From NCBI RefSeq assembly GCF_000350225.1, contig NW_005179363.1:79036-143035 (forward strand): 64,000 nucleotides of DNA. Direction: 5' to 3'. Numbering within the stretch: the first letter of the stretch is position 1; every line of letters begins with the position of its first letter. Source of the DNA: Chondrus crispus (Eukaryota > Rhodophyta > Florideophyceae > Gigartinales > Gigartinaceae). The notes beneath the pieces are model-generated. The model saw only the letters and a program-made list of their open reading frames with translations. It did no database searches and was not told where the DNA came from. This document shows positions 32,500 through 44,030 of the stretch, one piece after another. A program made the translations under genes and the position numbers.

Positions 32500-33616
32500 A
32501 TCACCGAATACAATGGCAAAAGCAAAATTGCCACACCTGACATCATAAGTTCTCTTGGAGTCTTTTCATTCGACAAAAGAGGCCGAACATAAGACCTAGA
32601 TATTGGGAAGTTTGAAGGAGATCGGTGATACTTCTGAGTACCTCGTGGATCCTAAATATGGAACTGATCTAAAGGACGCATATTATTTTTATACTAGAAA
32701 CCCGTTCTAGTCCATCGCCAGATACATCAAACTTGGAAGTGCTTTTATCATCGTGTGAAATAAGACACAAAAAGATGTCATTTGTTTCTAATCTACTACG
32801 TGTCGTTAGATCTGAGCTTTCTAACGGCTGTCCATTGAGTGCGATTTATTCAGAAAGGCATGGGGACTGGGGGTTTGAATCGTTTCACAAATTGTCGGTG
32901 ACGACGAAGAACTTGGAGCCAAAACCCTAATGGGATATTACTTTCTCGACGTCAGTGCAGCCATCGATTGCGAAAAAACCCAAGCCCCTCACAAGGTAGC
33001 TGTGTCCGAATTTGCGCGTGCGTTCTCCACCTCGGAATTTGCACGTCTGTTTGTAATGATTTCTAAGGAAGATGCTGCCAGGAAAGCTTTTCAGAGTTCG
33101 GTCTTGGAAATGACGATGAAGCAACTAGATCGCGGGTATAATCTGGATGCATTTTGGTCCTACAATATTGCCGTACTATTTAATGATCCTTATTTTCCCT
33201 GTATAATCATTTATAGGTATTATTGAGGGAGTTGATATCACCGAACCACCCTCAACGAAATGCGACGGCTCATATTTAAAGCGACAGTATCAGGCTGCTC
33301 AAAAATGTTTTTGGTGGCATACCATAATTGGTCCAAATCGGAACAGAAATACCCTGACACCTTCTTTAAATTCACATTTCTACGAAGAGACGAGACTATC
33401 ACGCCCGACGGAGATAAAGCGAAATTTGTATTTCACGTATTGCGATGTAGCTCAAAGGTTTTGGATTGGTCTTTAATGGATTGGATCTATCGTAGAATTG
33501 AAGGATCCAACAGTAGAGGCTTTGAGAATGGTGCTGGAGTGTATTCTGTAGAGCCAAGGCGGAAGCGAAGACGATCAAATTCAGCCAGTCAGAGCGAAAC
33601 GATATCGAGAGTATGA
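32500..33616 (+). pseudogene. Degraded protein-coding remnant, family unknown
   Basis: Three successive open pieces on plus (32733-32930, 32930-33226, 33260-33616), plus coding-like sequence before them (about 32600-32730, with stops), read as one decayed protein. Pieces contain YYFLDVSAAIDCEKTQAPHK, then FVMISKEDAARKAFQSS, then W-YNIAVLFNDPYFP, and a basic tail RRKRRRSNSAS near the end. Sequence composition is protein-like rather than random and differs from the surrounding DNA (more A/T). I do not recognise the family. It could be a transposon accessory protein or a host gene. Confidence 0.35.
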
Positions 33617-34500
33617 AAGAAATTGTCAGTTGCACTGCGACGGAGTGGTCAAGCAGTGTTGCTGGTTATTGGGATTTCGAGCAAGGAAAAATTGTTTAAC
33701 CTGACGATAATGTAGATAAAACCATTTTTCATGTGAAAAACTCCGGGAGCTGACAAAAGCGCCCTCCGAAGCGGAGTAAACGAGCAAGAGTGGCCCGGGA
33801 TACACGCAGGAAATGTGTAAACGATATATGTGCAGGTTCTGGTGAAGTTCAGGGACTTTCACGAGTTGCAAACACACTTGTGACCTTGCACTTGCACGCC
33901 ATTCCCCCGCCTCATCCGCTGCAGCAGCGTCTGCAAAACCACCGCGCAGCCTTCCACGCCCCCATCCATTCTGCCCATATCCCCGTCCCTCTGATGCATG
34001 TCAGCCGCCAATTGCTTGTCGATTCTTACTGCATTACCCTCTTACCTCTTGCACCCCGCCGCCGACGCCCCCACTCCGTGGGGTAATGCCCGGACATCAT
34101 GTCGACGGCCAAGCTCATCCTCGGTGGTGAGGACGCGCGCGGCATCATCATTGGCTGCGGCCCCTACGTCAGGCGCGTCGGCTCTGCAAGCGATGACTCC
34201 GTGCTCCCATCATGTAGACCGCCATCTGCATGCCTCGCGCCCGTACTGCGGCGCCTCCGCAGCCCGCGCCCGACACTGACGTCGCCATGACCGAGGTCGC
34301 CGCGCCGCCGCCGAAGTCGCAGCCCTGCCCGGCTTCTTGCCTTCTTGAAACGCGTCGCTATTCAGCACCTACAAAATTCAATAAAAACGCCGCCGGCTCT
34401 CCGACTGCGCGCGCGCGTTTCGCGCCCTACGCTCCAAGTACCGCACGAACTGCACTGCTAGGCTGGTCTGGCGGGCAGGCCGGCACGGCGCCGGGATCTG
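33617..34500. other. Unassigned, G+C-rich towards 34500
   Basis: No supported gene. On minus, 34390-34500 and 35171-35390 may be two halves of one frame (VWHEMQHPTAFMERG on the right, FVRYLERRARNA on the left) split by the solo LTR at 34501-35170. The protein is not recognised. Confidence 0.3.
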
Positions 34501-35170
34501 TGTAGTATAACCCCCCTGGGGGCTTTAATTTAGATTAGATCAGGATGAGATCAGCTACTGTAGAGCTCGATGCTCTGCAGCGCCACCGCGCGTGTCCACG
34601 GTTACCTCACGTGTACAGGAGCGCACGCATACACGTGAACACGTGTACCACGCGCGTTTGCGGCGTGCATGCCCACGTGTACTATGGGCGACGCACACGT
34701 GTACTGCCAGCCCCGGCGGCTGACAGCGATACAGTGCAGGCCGACCAGCACTGCTGTAGTGTTATGATAGATTGTTTTGTATATTAAATATGGGCGGACC
34801 GACGGCGGAGGGGGATGACAAGCACGGACTTGTCAAGGACCCTCCACCTGGGTCCTGCCGCATATTCTGAGGCAACTTCCGTTAGTTACCTTAGAGCGAA
34901 CCGAGAGCGGGTAGAGGACGCGCGAGCACACGAGTGAGCTTAGATCCGCCTCCGCCCGCCAGCGCTGGTGAGTCACTCAGCGCTGCTCAGGGGCGTCGAG
35001 GCGTAGATCGGCCCACGCGTGCGCGCTTCCTCCCCGTTCCCGCTCTACCACGCTTACCAGGCCCGAGCCTCGGTGTCGTTAGCTGGCCGCGCTTCCCCCG
35101 TCTCCTCGACCGATCGGGTCTTCACCGAACTGGGCATACACCTCCCTCGGTTAGGGGTGTTTATGCTACA
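34501..35170 (+). mobile_element. Solo LTR, family D
   Basis: 670 bp beginning TGTAGTATAAC and ending GTTTATGCTACA. Flanked by atctg (34496-34500) and atccg (35171-35175), a 5-bp duplication with one difference. It shares ends and internal blocks (CACGTGT-rich stretch, CGGCTGACAGCG, a GCTACTGTAG motif) with the minus-strand copy at 44863-45482. Confidence 0.78.
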
Positions 35171-36240
35171 ATCCGCAGCGCTCGCCCGCTCACCTTGTAC
35201 TTGCCCAGCTCCACCGCGGGCTTCGCCTTCTCGATCCCCCGCTCCATGAATGCCGTGGGGTGTTGCATCTCGTGCCACACGCGCAGGTTCCGCACGCAGT
35301 CGTCAGTGATCCGCAGCGAAGGTGGAGCTTCCCGTCCCGCATGATCGTTCGCGCCAGCTTCGATATCGCGACACTGCTCCCGTGGAGCGACATCGTGCGA
35401 GCCGCAGAGAGAGAGGGTCGTTGGGGACCGCTACAGTATTGTAGTATACTTGCGCGGAGGCGACGGCGCCAACGCCGCCGCTCCGGCGTACAGTGATCTC
35501 GGGATTAAGCGCGAGCACAACCGTAAGGATTTGTATTTAAAGATGGCGGCCAGTGCGGAGAACAGTAATACTCCGCCGGATACATGTGCACGATCCGAAC
35601 GGTGGGTCTTTAGTAATTAGTATTTAACGGCACAATTTAGCCAATTCAGTACAGTAGCTGGTGTACATTAGGCAACAGCTACTGTAGGGGGACAGGTGTC
35701 CGGGCGTCTCTCTGAGGGGTTAAGACCTTGGCACCAGCCCCGTTCCAGTAAACCGGATGCAGACTCGCCTCCCTTCGTTCTACGGCTCCAAGCTATCACG
35801 GAACTCGGCTTCCCTTAGCGCTCGTGCGTCTAACACGTGACCGGCCGTCCAGTTATACCACCTCCGACCGGCCGAGCGTCATCGGCCACGTGTGCCTTCC
35901 CTCTTTTCGAGTCCATTCGTAAAGTTTGCGTTCGCGCGTGGGTAACCCAGCGGCGCTCGCTCCCTTGCCCCTAACCCCCCTCGTTTCCGAGTGGTTGGGA
36001 CCAGGATAGTTATACCACAGGTATATGCTCCTGTTGAGTTGGGGCCGGTCCACCGTTCTTTTTGACAATTCCTTCATGTCAGGTCGATGCGGCGCTGTCA
36101 TGTGCGCCGAAAACCTCCTTGATGTCTCCGAAAGGGCCACTGAAGCCCGAGTGCTCAATTCTCTCCCCTCCCCCTCCCCGCCACCCCGATCCGCCGCTTC
36201 CTCTCTTCACGGCCCCCGCGCAGCCTGGCCCTCTTCCGTC
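35171..36240. other. Flank between family D LTR and SNM1-like pseudogene
   Basis: No supported gene apart from the possible minus-strand fragment noted at 35171-35390. Contains several TACTGTA/TACAGTA words (about 35431-35680). Confidence 0.4.
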
Positions 36241-37190
36241 ATGCCGCCCGGGACGTCACCTTGTCCAATGTGCAACGCCGCCGTACCGCTCGTCTCGCTC
36301 CCCACGCACGTCATCACCTGCCCAGTCAACCTACTACTGGACCTGTACGTCCTCTCGCCTCCCTCATCCCGGTCCCCTCTCGTCCTCGTGCCCCCCACCC
36401 ACCACTTCGCCGCCCCCGCCTTCTCCAACCCGCGCGTCCAAGCCCCTCATGCCCTACCTCTCCTCGCTGGCCCTCGCCAAGTATACCCCGGGCCTTCTGC
36501 ACGCAGGTTATCGCACTTTCGCCGACCTGCTCCCCGCTCAAAAATCAACCCTGTCCTGCGCAAGTGCGGCGCCGCCGCCCTCGGCGTCCGTGAGATCGCC
36601 TCCGAGGTCGCCCTGCTGCTCCCCGCCCGCCCACCGCCCTCCTCCTCTCCCAATCTACCGCCGGCACGGGACAACGAGCCCCAGAGGCCCAAACCATGGC
36701 CCATCTTCAGGCTGCGCTGCCGCCCGACCGCCCCCGACCCGGATGTTAAACCCACGAAGCGAAAAGTCTGCGCCATCGTCGAGCAAGGCTACCGCGGAGC
36801 CAACTCCTCACTGAAGAAGCGGCACCACGCGAAGCCCAACAGCACCAAACCAAACGGGAAGAGGATACACTTCTTCTCAGACCGCCTCTCCGTGACGAGC
36901 TTTACGATAGATAGCTTTTATGCCACGAAAGATGACCCCGCATACTCCGTATAGTTTCCCACCCACTTTCATAGCAACCATTACGGCGGCCTGAGGAAGA
37001 GCACCCTGTCAGAGGGCGCCCGTTTGTATTGCTCTAGTGTCACGGCATCCCTTGTCCACTCCCAGCTACGTGTAGGTAAGGAGCCTTTTGTCTTCCACCC
37101 AGATGGCGTCAGAGTCGACGTCCGCGAGCCGGGGAGGAAGGGCGGCGTCTCCGTTTGGGACACGCCGAGTTCGTTGCTGTGCCAGCGATA
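36241..37190 (+). pseudogene. SNM1/PSO2-like DNA cross-link repair nuclease, decayed
   Basis: ATG at 36241 opens a UBZ4-type zinc finger (CPMC at residues 8-11, then H and C in PTHVITC). In the +1 frame at about 36440-36540 is a SAM-like segment (YLSSLALAKYTPGLL, GYRTFADLLP) that continues in the original frame as ALGVREIASEVALLL, so one frame change falls in the SAM domain near an A-run at 36540. Then comes a basic linker, and VTSFTIDSFYA, the block that precedes the beta-lactamase motif in SNM1 proteins. A TAG at 36952-36954 follows, and the frame continues as THFHSNHYGGL (36961-36993), which is the HxHxDH metal site with Asp changed to Asn. YCSS and an HP-G-RVDV block follow as expected. 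It acted, when intact, in interstrand cross-link repair. Homologous sequence may extend towards 37680 but is too decayed to be sure. Confidence 0.62.
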
Positions 37191-38330
37191 ACCGCCAGGG
37201 CAGCCGCGCCCGCAAGTGGCCGAGCACTTCCGCCCTCGCACGGGCCACCCGCCTCCCACGACGGGACTGGCGTTCACGGACGTCTGCTTTTCATGGAGCC
37301 CCTGGCGCCCAGGTGCCCCCCTTACGGCGCGGCTGGCGTTCAAACACTTGCAACCGGTCTAGGAACAAGACGCACTGATGGGGGTCGCCCCAGTGCGCGA
37401 CTGGGACGCGGTGCAGGCCGTGTGGAAGGCGTCGTGTCACTAACTGCGCCTGACGCCGCCTATGTCCCAGTTGCTAATCATCGAGCCCATCCACGCGTGT
37501 GTCGATCGCGCCAGGCCGTCGCGCTGGGGTGCGCCTTCGAGGGAATCGCCGTGCTGGACGCAGACGTGTCGGGCGGCTCCGCGATGCTGACTTCGCGGCG
37601 GGGAGAACTACAGCTTGCGTTTTCCACATCGGCCATCACGGAGGCATTGCCGTGCCAGTCTTCGGTAGGGACAAGCTGAAAATTTGTAAGGTTGTGTCGA
37701 CCGTCGGAGGGTCGAGCCAATCGGAGAGACTGAGGATGTGGACTGAGATACTGCTCACGGGGAGGCCAGGGTACGAAGGAGCGGTGTAGAATCAAAATGT
37801 GGGTGGGGAGAATCGTATGAAGGCCAATCACAGGTTGCACCGGAAGCCGTTGGTGGGGAACGGCTGGTCTATAAAGTTAAGGACCACCACTTTGGGCACA
37901 AACCTCAAGCAAACAGATTGGCGGCATCGCATGGCAATTTATATCGCCTGCAAGTTGTTGGGATTTTGAAAGCCACTTCGTCTCGGGTGTCACAGGGGAA
38001 GGCCATTGCATTGGAAGAAACTGTCGTAGGAAGTAAGGAAGGGGCCAAGGCTGTGAGCAGGAAGGCAAGTGCCAAGCCAAAAGGCGGAAGGAAGAGATAG
38101 AGTGATGTCTGAGGGTTATGTCTTGGCGATGGCCTGCATCTGACTACACTTAGACAAGTCGATAATACCGCAGGCACGGCGAGTGCACTGTCAAATGTCC
38201 ACGTTTCGGGCGTCCTGTGATGACGGACGAACTAAAACGTCGTCAACACACCTTTTTAGCATCAATGCCCTAGGGATAAACCTATCCGCTCCGGGTAGAC
38301 TCTGTGGGTCTACATTTTGTACCTCTACAT
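37191..38330. other. Tail of SNM1-like pseudogene and unassigned DNA
   Basis: Plus-strand pieces between 37380 and 37680 look protein-like but are frameshifted. They may be the rest of the beta-lactamase/beta-CASP domain. 37850-38330 holds nothing I can support. A 60-codon Lys-rich ORF at 37918-38100 is noted without a call. Confidence 0.35.
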
Positions 38331-38529
38331 GCCACTACTGTAGCACAGGTTTTGCTGTTTGTATCGACTTAGGGTTCTCGTGACCAGTCACTCCTGTCTG
38401 CTTTGGTGTGCTATTGACGCAAATATTGTGTAACAACATTGCCGCGCAGACTATTCTGCAATTGGCTTCAATGGAAAATTCGACGGGCTTCCACGAAATC
38501 CCCCATCTTCTCTTCAAGATGTCAAAAGC

Positions 38530-38581
38530 TTGTTCAACACGTATTCTAAGCGAACTTGTTCAACACGTATTCTAAGCGAAC
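38530..38581. repeat. 26-bp tandem duplication
   Basis: Two perfect copies (38530-38555 and 38556-38581) inside the PIF pseudogene. The length is not a multiple of 3, so it shifts the frame. Confidence 0.9.
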
Positions 38582-38701
38582 TTTGATAAAATTAAAAACT
38601 TCCTCATAAGTGCCATTCACAGGCGATGAAAACGAGGTAACAACGTAGTTTGTGCACCTCTACGTATCATCTGCAGCAATCCAAAAATCGAGAGGCATGG
38701 C

Positions 38702-39736
38702 TGTAGTGCAATGTGCTTGGCAGGCCGCGAACACAGTCCGACGGTCAAACGAAAAGAAGAAAAACAACAACAGCAACAACCACTGCCGATGGCACGCGCT
38801 ACGGAGCGTTCGAGACTCCCTTTCCCCTTGTGTGGGCTTGCGGCCCACGGTAGCTCAACTCCGACGGGGGCGTTAAGGAAAGATGCCCGGCCCGGGAGGA
38901 AAATGGTGGTAGAGACTTGTGAAGACTTGAGCGCTCGGCGAGTGCAGGTTGGGCTTGTCTACGAGGGTATAACCGCGGTTCGCTGGGTTGTAAGGCCAAT
39001 GCTCGACGAGCGTCTTCAGCACCTTGTGTATAATCCAAGGTCTTCAACGGGGCTTGTTCAGCACTACCCGACGGGATCGTAACCGTGTAGCAACGCTACT
39101 ACCGACGTGTTGCCCGATGGCTAAAAACGCCGTCACCAGCGCGATCGCAATCGCGGTAGGCGGTACCAACTCTGTCTTATACAGTAAGACCTTCGACGGA
39201 GGCGTCGTTGCAACAGCCTTCCGACGGAACTTGAAACAGTAGCAGCGCTACACAACGTGTTGGCCGATGGCTAAAACACCTACACCGGATCGGTCGCAAC
39301 CGACTCCAATGGAACCAACACAATTAAGGGAAAAATAGAGGTAGAAGTAGAAAATGATAGGGAATAAAGGGAAAAGAAAAGGGGACCCCCGAGCGATAGA
39401 GGATGCCGTAGGCTTAGGTAAAAGGGAGCGTCGTGGTAGAGACGGACTTCGACCAAGGCGACATTCAACTCCGGCAACTCGGGTTACCTTTACTGACTTG
39501 GTGGTCAGAGGGCCAAGGTATATATCGCCCCGCCGGAGCCATTACAGTAGCTCGCGGCGCTAGATCCTAGATCTAATCTAGTGTCAGCAAAATTACTGCC
39601 AACTAATTAACTAAATAAAATAAAATAATTAAAAATTAAAACTGTGCAATTATTCACACGTGTGTCCCCCAACCCGTACATATCCAAATAATTTCCTTTC
39701 TTTTCACCCCCCTTTTCAGGTGCGTATTGCACTACA
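38702..39736 (-). mobile_element. Solo LTR of the Gypsy B/C family
   Basis: 1035 bp on minus, with TGTAGTGCAAT and ATTGCACTACA ends, flanked by perfect atggc duplications (38697-38701 and 39737-39741). Internal TATA and 'gggttcccc/pyrimidine' blocks match the other LTRs. It interrupts the PIF transposase pseudogene. Confidence 0.95.
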
Positions 39737-40424
39737 ATGGCATGACTTTCAAAAATTCTACCAAGATTGGAAATGGCATGAGCTACTGCATCGTGAGCAG
39801 AACCCACATAATTTGCAAAAAACCACACAAATCGACACCGTACATCAACAACAGCCCGAATCGGGATCGCATAGTACCCCTTGTGGTTGAAAAAGAGGCC
39901 GGATTTGGAACGTTTCTTGGCTTTCCGATTGGTATGGCAATCCCACCTAAAGCTCCCACGCAGCCACCAAATGGATTTAATTTCTTACGAGACGTCTTGA
40001 ACTCCAAAGTACAATACTCTAAAATATTTTTGTCTGCCATGGGGCATGGTTCCATCTCCAGCTGGTCTATGGCTTGGTCAACAGTATCGTGAAACACATT
40101 GGAAACAGTGGTACTGCAAACTTGAAAAGCCCATTGCACATCCAAGTGTGTGCTTCCCGCGAGCATGCGGAGCGTAATTGTGAGCTTTTTTTGTGAAGCG
40201 CTTAGCACACCATCACCCCGTGTTTACTCATATGTCCGGTGAGTGAGGAACTCACGTGTGTTACACGTTTCTAGACGCTTGAAACAAGTCCTTGTCATTC
40301 TGAACGTCTTGCCAAAGTCTCTGTCAGACTTTGAAGACATTTTCAACCAGAAATCTTCTCGTGATCGAAGACGGAGTTCTCGACAAATCACATGATTTCG
40401 TCTTTTCCGTATGCGACGAAACAA

Positions 40425-40999
40425 ATCACAATGCGAAAAATGATTAAAGATAGAAACTGATACTGTCTATTTGAAAGCGCCATTCAGGGAGGAATTTCTG
40501 AAGACTTAGCTACAGATTGATGGTGAGTACGTACGTGAGCTCTGGCAATGGGTCTCCGAAAGGAGGGAGACGACGCCAGACATCAACAGTCAATTTATTG
40601 CAGTCCTTTCGTGAGGGTCGATCAAGAGCGGAGTTAGAGGTGTCTAGTTCCCTTTCGACACTGTAGATGCCCAAGTTTTTCGCACGGCGCATGGCCATCC
40701 AGTGTGTAGGATTGAAATCCGGTATGGAATGTTTCGCAGTAAACCATTCGTTCTTTGATGCGGTCTGCAGTGTTTTGTGTAGCTGTATATTTTTACATAT
40801 GTACAAAGTTATACAGATATACAGGGGAGGAAATCTTCTGGTTAAAACGGCCCTGAGCAGAAGTATGCGTGAACACGGGGTCCGATACCCTCATCATTTA
40901 CTCGTCGTCGGCCTTACCTACATATATACGCCTCCCTATTGACAGTCTGTCCTGTGCGGTCGGACACGTTTAGAGTGCATTGGCGAAGGTGTGTTTGTG
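40425..40999. other. Between PIF remnant and Copia 2
   Basis: A 98-codon minus ORF (40510-40806) may be the upstream end of the PIF gene or an unrelated remnant. I cannot identify it. The 3' LTR of Copia 2 should lie near 40900-41000 but has no partner in the window. Confidence 0.35.
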
Positions 41000-41560
41000 T
41001 TCAGTCTGTCAGTCCCGGGGTTCGCCGATGGACTTTGTGCTGGTGTGAGGTTGATGAGATGGGTGTGTCGTTGTGGTCCGTGATTTTGGTGAGGAGGTCC
41101 GCCATGTTGTCAGCCGTCGGTATATGGTGCACAGTGATGTTGCACTTCTGTATGTGGTCCCGGATGTGTTGGTCCTTGACGTCCATGAATTTTCTAAGTT
41201 TCATCGGTGCCCTATTTTTGGCGACACTAATCGCCGCTTGATTGTCGATCATCAACGGTGTTGGCATGGCTTCTGATTGTTGCATATTTGCCAGTAGTCG
41301 TCGGAGCCATTGTGATTGCTGCGTTGCGCGTGAGGCGGCCAGGAATTCGGCCTCGCATGTGGACGTAGCTACCGTTGATTGCCGTCCGGATCTCCGACTA
41401 ATTGGGGCGTCGTACAGTGAGTTTATTATGCCAGTGCGTGATTTCCTGTCTGGGTCGTTGGCGTAGTCGGAGTCACTGTATGACCGTAGAGCGCTCTCTG
41501 CTTCTTGCTCATGTTTTTGTATTCTATTCCGTGTGTGCGCTTGCCATGGAGGTATCGCAG
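41000..41560 (-). pseudogene. Copia 2 RNase H
   Basis: The translated end reads PLMIDNQAAISVAKN, then KHIDVK-like FMDVKDQHIRDHIQ, then VHHIPTADNMADLLTK, the standard C-terminal half of Copia RNase H. The upstream piece (about 41280-41400) has AEFLAASRATQQSQWLRRLL. Frames differ between pieces. Confidence 0.8.
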
Positions 41561-41800
41561 TAGCCCTCTGTGGTTTTTTGCTGGACGGCTGTCAGTTTGT
41601 GAATGACGCCTGCGACTTCGCTGACTGCCGTGTATATGTCTCCTGTGGCGCTGTCCGCGATGTACCTGAGGTCACCTTTCGTTTGGCGAAATTCACTTGC
41701 CTCTTGTACTAGCAGTGGTTTTCTTTTGTTGCGTCCTCGAAGGTTCCTTTTTATGGCAGCTGCGTGTGTGGCGAGTGGAATTTTTGCATACCTGTTTTGC

Positions 41801-42510
41801 TCAGGATATTTTCGATGGCGGCCGTCTGTGATACGTGTATGCTGCCAGTTTCCTGCTTCTGGATGGTACCATGGACGTCCAATTGAGGTACTGTTTTAGG
41901 ATGCCGAGGCGTTTGATGCTGTATTTTTGCTGCAGTTCCCCATAAAGCTTGCTGATGACCTTGATATGTGTTGCGATGACGAGAAAGTCATCCATGATAC
42001 ATCTGTGATCAGCATACTGTGTGTGTTCTGTTTGCAGAAGATGCCGGGTTCGGCGTCTGCTTGGCAGTAGCTGTGTTTCTTGCAGTGGTTAGCAAGGCCG
42101 TCGAAGTATATAAGGGATGGTAGTGATGTGTCATATATATTCTTGAGGAGTCGAGCGGCTTTGCATAATTTTTTGTACGTGCCGTCGACGTTGGGATGTT
42201 GTTTGATGTAAACATTTCTGTCTGGTAAGTATTTTTCGTGGAGGTACGCGGATGTTATGTCGAAATGCTCTACTGCCCATTGTTTGGCTCCTGATATTGC
42301 AATCAGTGCGCGACACATGTCTTTCCTGCCATATTCGTCGTTGTACCGTCTCTGTCGTAGTTTACACCGGGTTTCATGCGGTCGCGTCGTGCTGAAAATC
42401 TTGCTTTTCGTTCGGAGATTTTGCTGTCTTGCGACCTTTTGTATTGGTAAGTCATTTTAAGGGGAATGAGTCGCTCGCAGGGAGGTATTTGTTTGTCCAG
42501 TAGCCACTGT
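41801..42510 (-). pseudogene. Copia 2 reverse transcriptase
   Basis: Contains VEHFDITSAYLHEKY (first catalytic Asp), a connecting stretch with K-AARLLK (normally the K-L--SLYGL block), and MDDFLVIATH at about 41965-41995, where the YVDD motif has Met for Val. Frame changes near 42300 and 42000. Confidence 0.72.
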
Positions 42511-44030
42511 ATTGTTTTGTTTTGGTCAAGTTCTTCGAGTTCGTCGCCGTGGGCTTGCGCCCATTGTGCGAATTCCGAGGATGCTCTGGCCTCTTTGTGG
42601 GTCCGTGGGGATCTTGTTGTTATGTGTTTGATTTGTGGCTTTGCCTGTGCTTTGAATGCGCCTGTAGTGCGGTGGCATGCGTCGTGGTTGCGTGAGTACG
42701 GTCGGAAGTCCGTCGTGCGTACTGTTCTGTATCGTGTTGTGTCGATCTCTTGCACTGTGATGGTTTTGTTTTCATTTCCGTACATGTATCGTACAGGGGT
42801 GTGGCAAGGGTCGAGTTTCTGTTCGGGTTGCAGAAGTGGTATTGTGCCTATTTCTCCGAATGTGTGCAGTCGACATATTTTAAGGGGTCGTCCGTGCCAC
42901 TGTGAGTATGACGGGAGTCCCGTTGTGGAGTGTGGAATGATTTTGTATTCAAACGCTGCGTCGCGTACTGCGTCTTCCCACCATGGTGTTGGTAGTTTAG
43001 CGTGATGAAAATTCGCTCGTGCGGCATTCATGAGTGTTTGGTTGATCATTTCGGCTAGAGAAAATTCTTCGGGCTAGTGCGGGGTGTTGTTTTTGTACGT
43101 TATGCCGTAGGGTGCGTACGTGTTTTTTGGCGCTTAGTATTTGAATTCCGGTGCGCTGTCCGTTTGATAGTACTGCGGTGTCCTGTTTTCGTCGTTTAAT
43201 TTGAGCATGTGGTTGTGCTTTATTATTCCTACCTGTCTGCGGTCTTTCATGACGTATAGCTCGAGTAATTGTGAGCCTGCCTGAATGTAAGTAAAGAAGT
43301 GGGACGGGCCGTGCGTGGATAGTGGGAATATGGTTCCACACGTATCTGAGCTGAGGGATTGTCCTGGATCATAATCGTGTGTTGTTTTTCTATGGGGTGC
43401 CGGGGTTTTTGGCTACTGCGCACGCTGAGAATATGATTTGCTTGTGTCTTCTGTTAGGTGTCTGGGCATGGTGGTGGTGCTGCGTGATTCGGCCATTTGA
43501 CGTAGGTTTCTTGCCGTGGCAAGCCCTGCCAAACAACGGTAACAGGAAACCCCCGAATGGCATTTCCTTAGGTTGAGTTTAAAATGCCATTCGGGGGTTT
43601 CCTGTTACCGTTGTTTGGGGTGTTTTTTGTTGTTTGATGAAGATTGTACAATTGGGAGATGTGTTGTGGTACTCGCCGCTATTTATGGATTTCGGGGTGC
43701 GTGGTGCATCGCCTTCACCGTCGTCGAGTTTTTTGTTTTGGTGGTTGTTGATTTCTATGTTTATTGTAATTTTAAGACCTGTATTTTTATTCGTATTCTT
43801 TTTTTCTGGTCCTTGGCAAACGCAAACCATAATTTTTGAAAATAAATCTTTTCTAAACTGTGTTGTCTTGTTTCTAGTGTTGCGGTAGATGACCGCTTGT
43901 GTTGGTGTGAATTGGACATTGCCATGGAGTTTCGTGATGTCGTGTACTGATATTCGGTTTGTGGTGATAACCGGCTTGGCTACTGCTGGGAGTTTGGAAA
44001 TGTATGTTTCTGTTCGTGAGTATCGTCACC
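42303..44030 (-). pseudogene. Copia 2 integrase and integrase-RT linker
   Basis: The 248-codon open piece (42303-43049) carries the integrase end (QTLMNAARANFHHAKLPTPWW, SYSQWHGRP--ICRLHTFG) and linker, running into KM-YQYKRS at the start of RT. 42997-43341 has the region around the second Asp and the QQN-like block in degraded form. 43874-44030 holds a pre-integrase segment. A 90-bp hairpin lies at 43529-43618. Confidence 0.7.
43529..43618. repeat. Perfect 37-bp inverted repeat (hairpin) with 16-base loop
   Basis: Left arm 43529-43565, loop 43566-43581, right arm 43582-43618. The arms are exact reverse complements, beginning CCAAACAACGG and ending CCGTTGTTTGG. No clear flanking duplication. 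It lies within the integrase part of Copia 2. Confidence 0.95.

Larger units (their letters stand above)
38331..40424 (-). pseudogene. PIF/Harbinger-like transposase, split by a solo LTR
   Basis: Minus-strand pieces in order: 40224-40424 (WLKMSSKSDRDFGKTFRMTRTCFKRL, the usual N-terminal helical block), 39783-40208 (LRMLAGSTHLDVQWAFQVC, an HTH-like block, then FGGCVGALGGIAIPI), 39740-39828 in another frame (SAHDAVAHAI), and after the solo LTR 38331-38530 (FDILKRRWGIS, then CAAMLLHNICVN). These are the ordered blocks of DDE_Tnp_4. The first catalytic Asp (normally GA-D-G) is Gly, and the second (S-HD) is kept. Several frame changes are present. Confidence 0.75.

Noticed and set aside
37381..37680. 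Possible actin-related protein fragment (RDWDAVQAVWKAS, then LLIIEP)
   Set aside because: The upstream SNM1 motifs (UBZ, TSFTIDSFYA, THFHSNHYGG) give a better and collinear explanation. The actin-like resemblance is short and crosses stops.
40510..40806. 98-codon minus-strand ORF upstream of the PIF remnant
   Set aside because: No recognisable block of Harbinger ORF1 (Myb-like) or transposase. Kept only as a note in the flanking entry.
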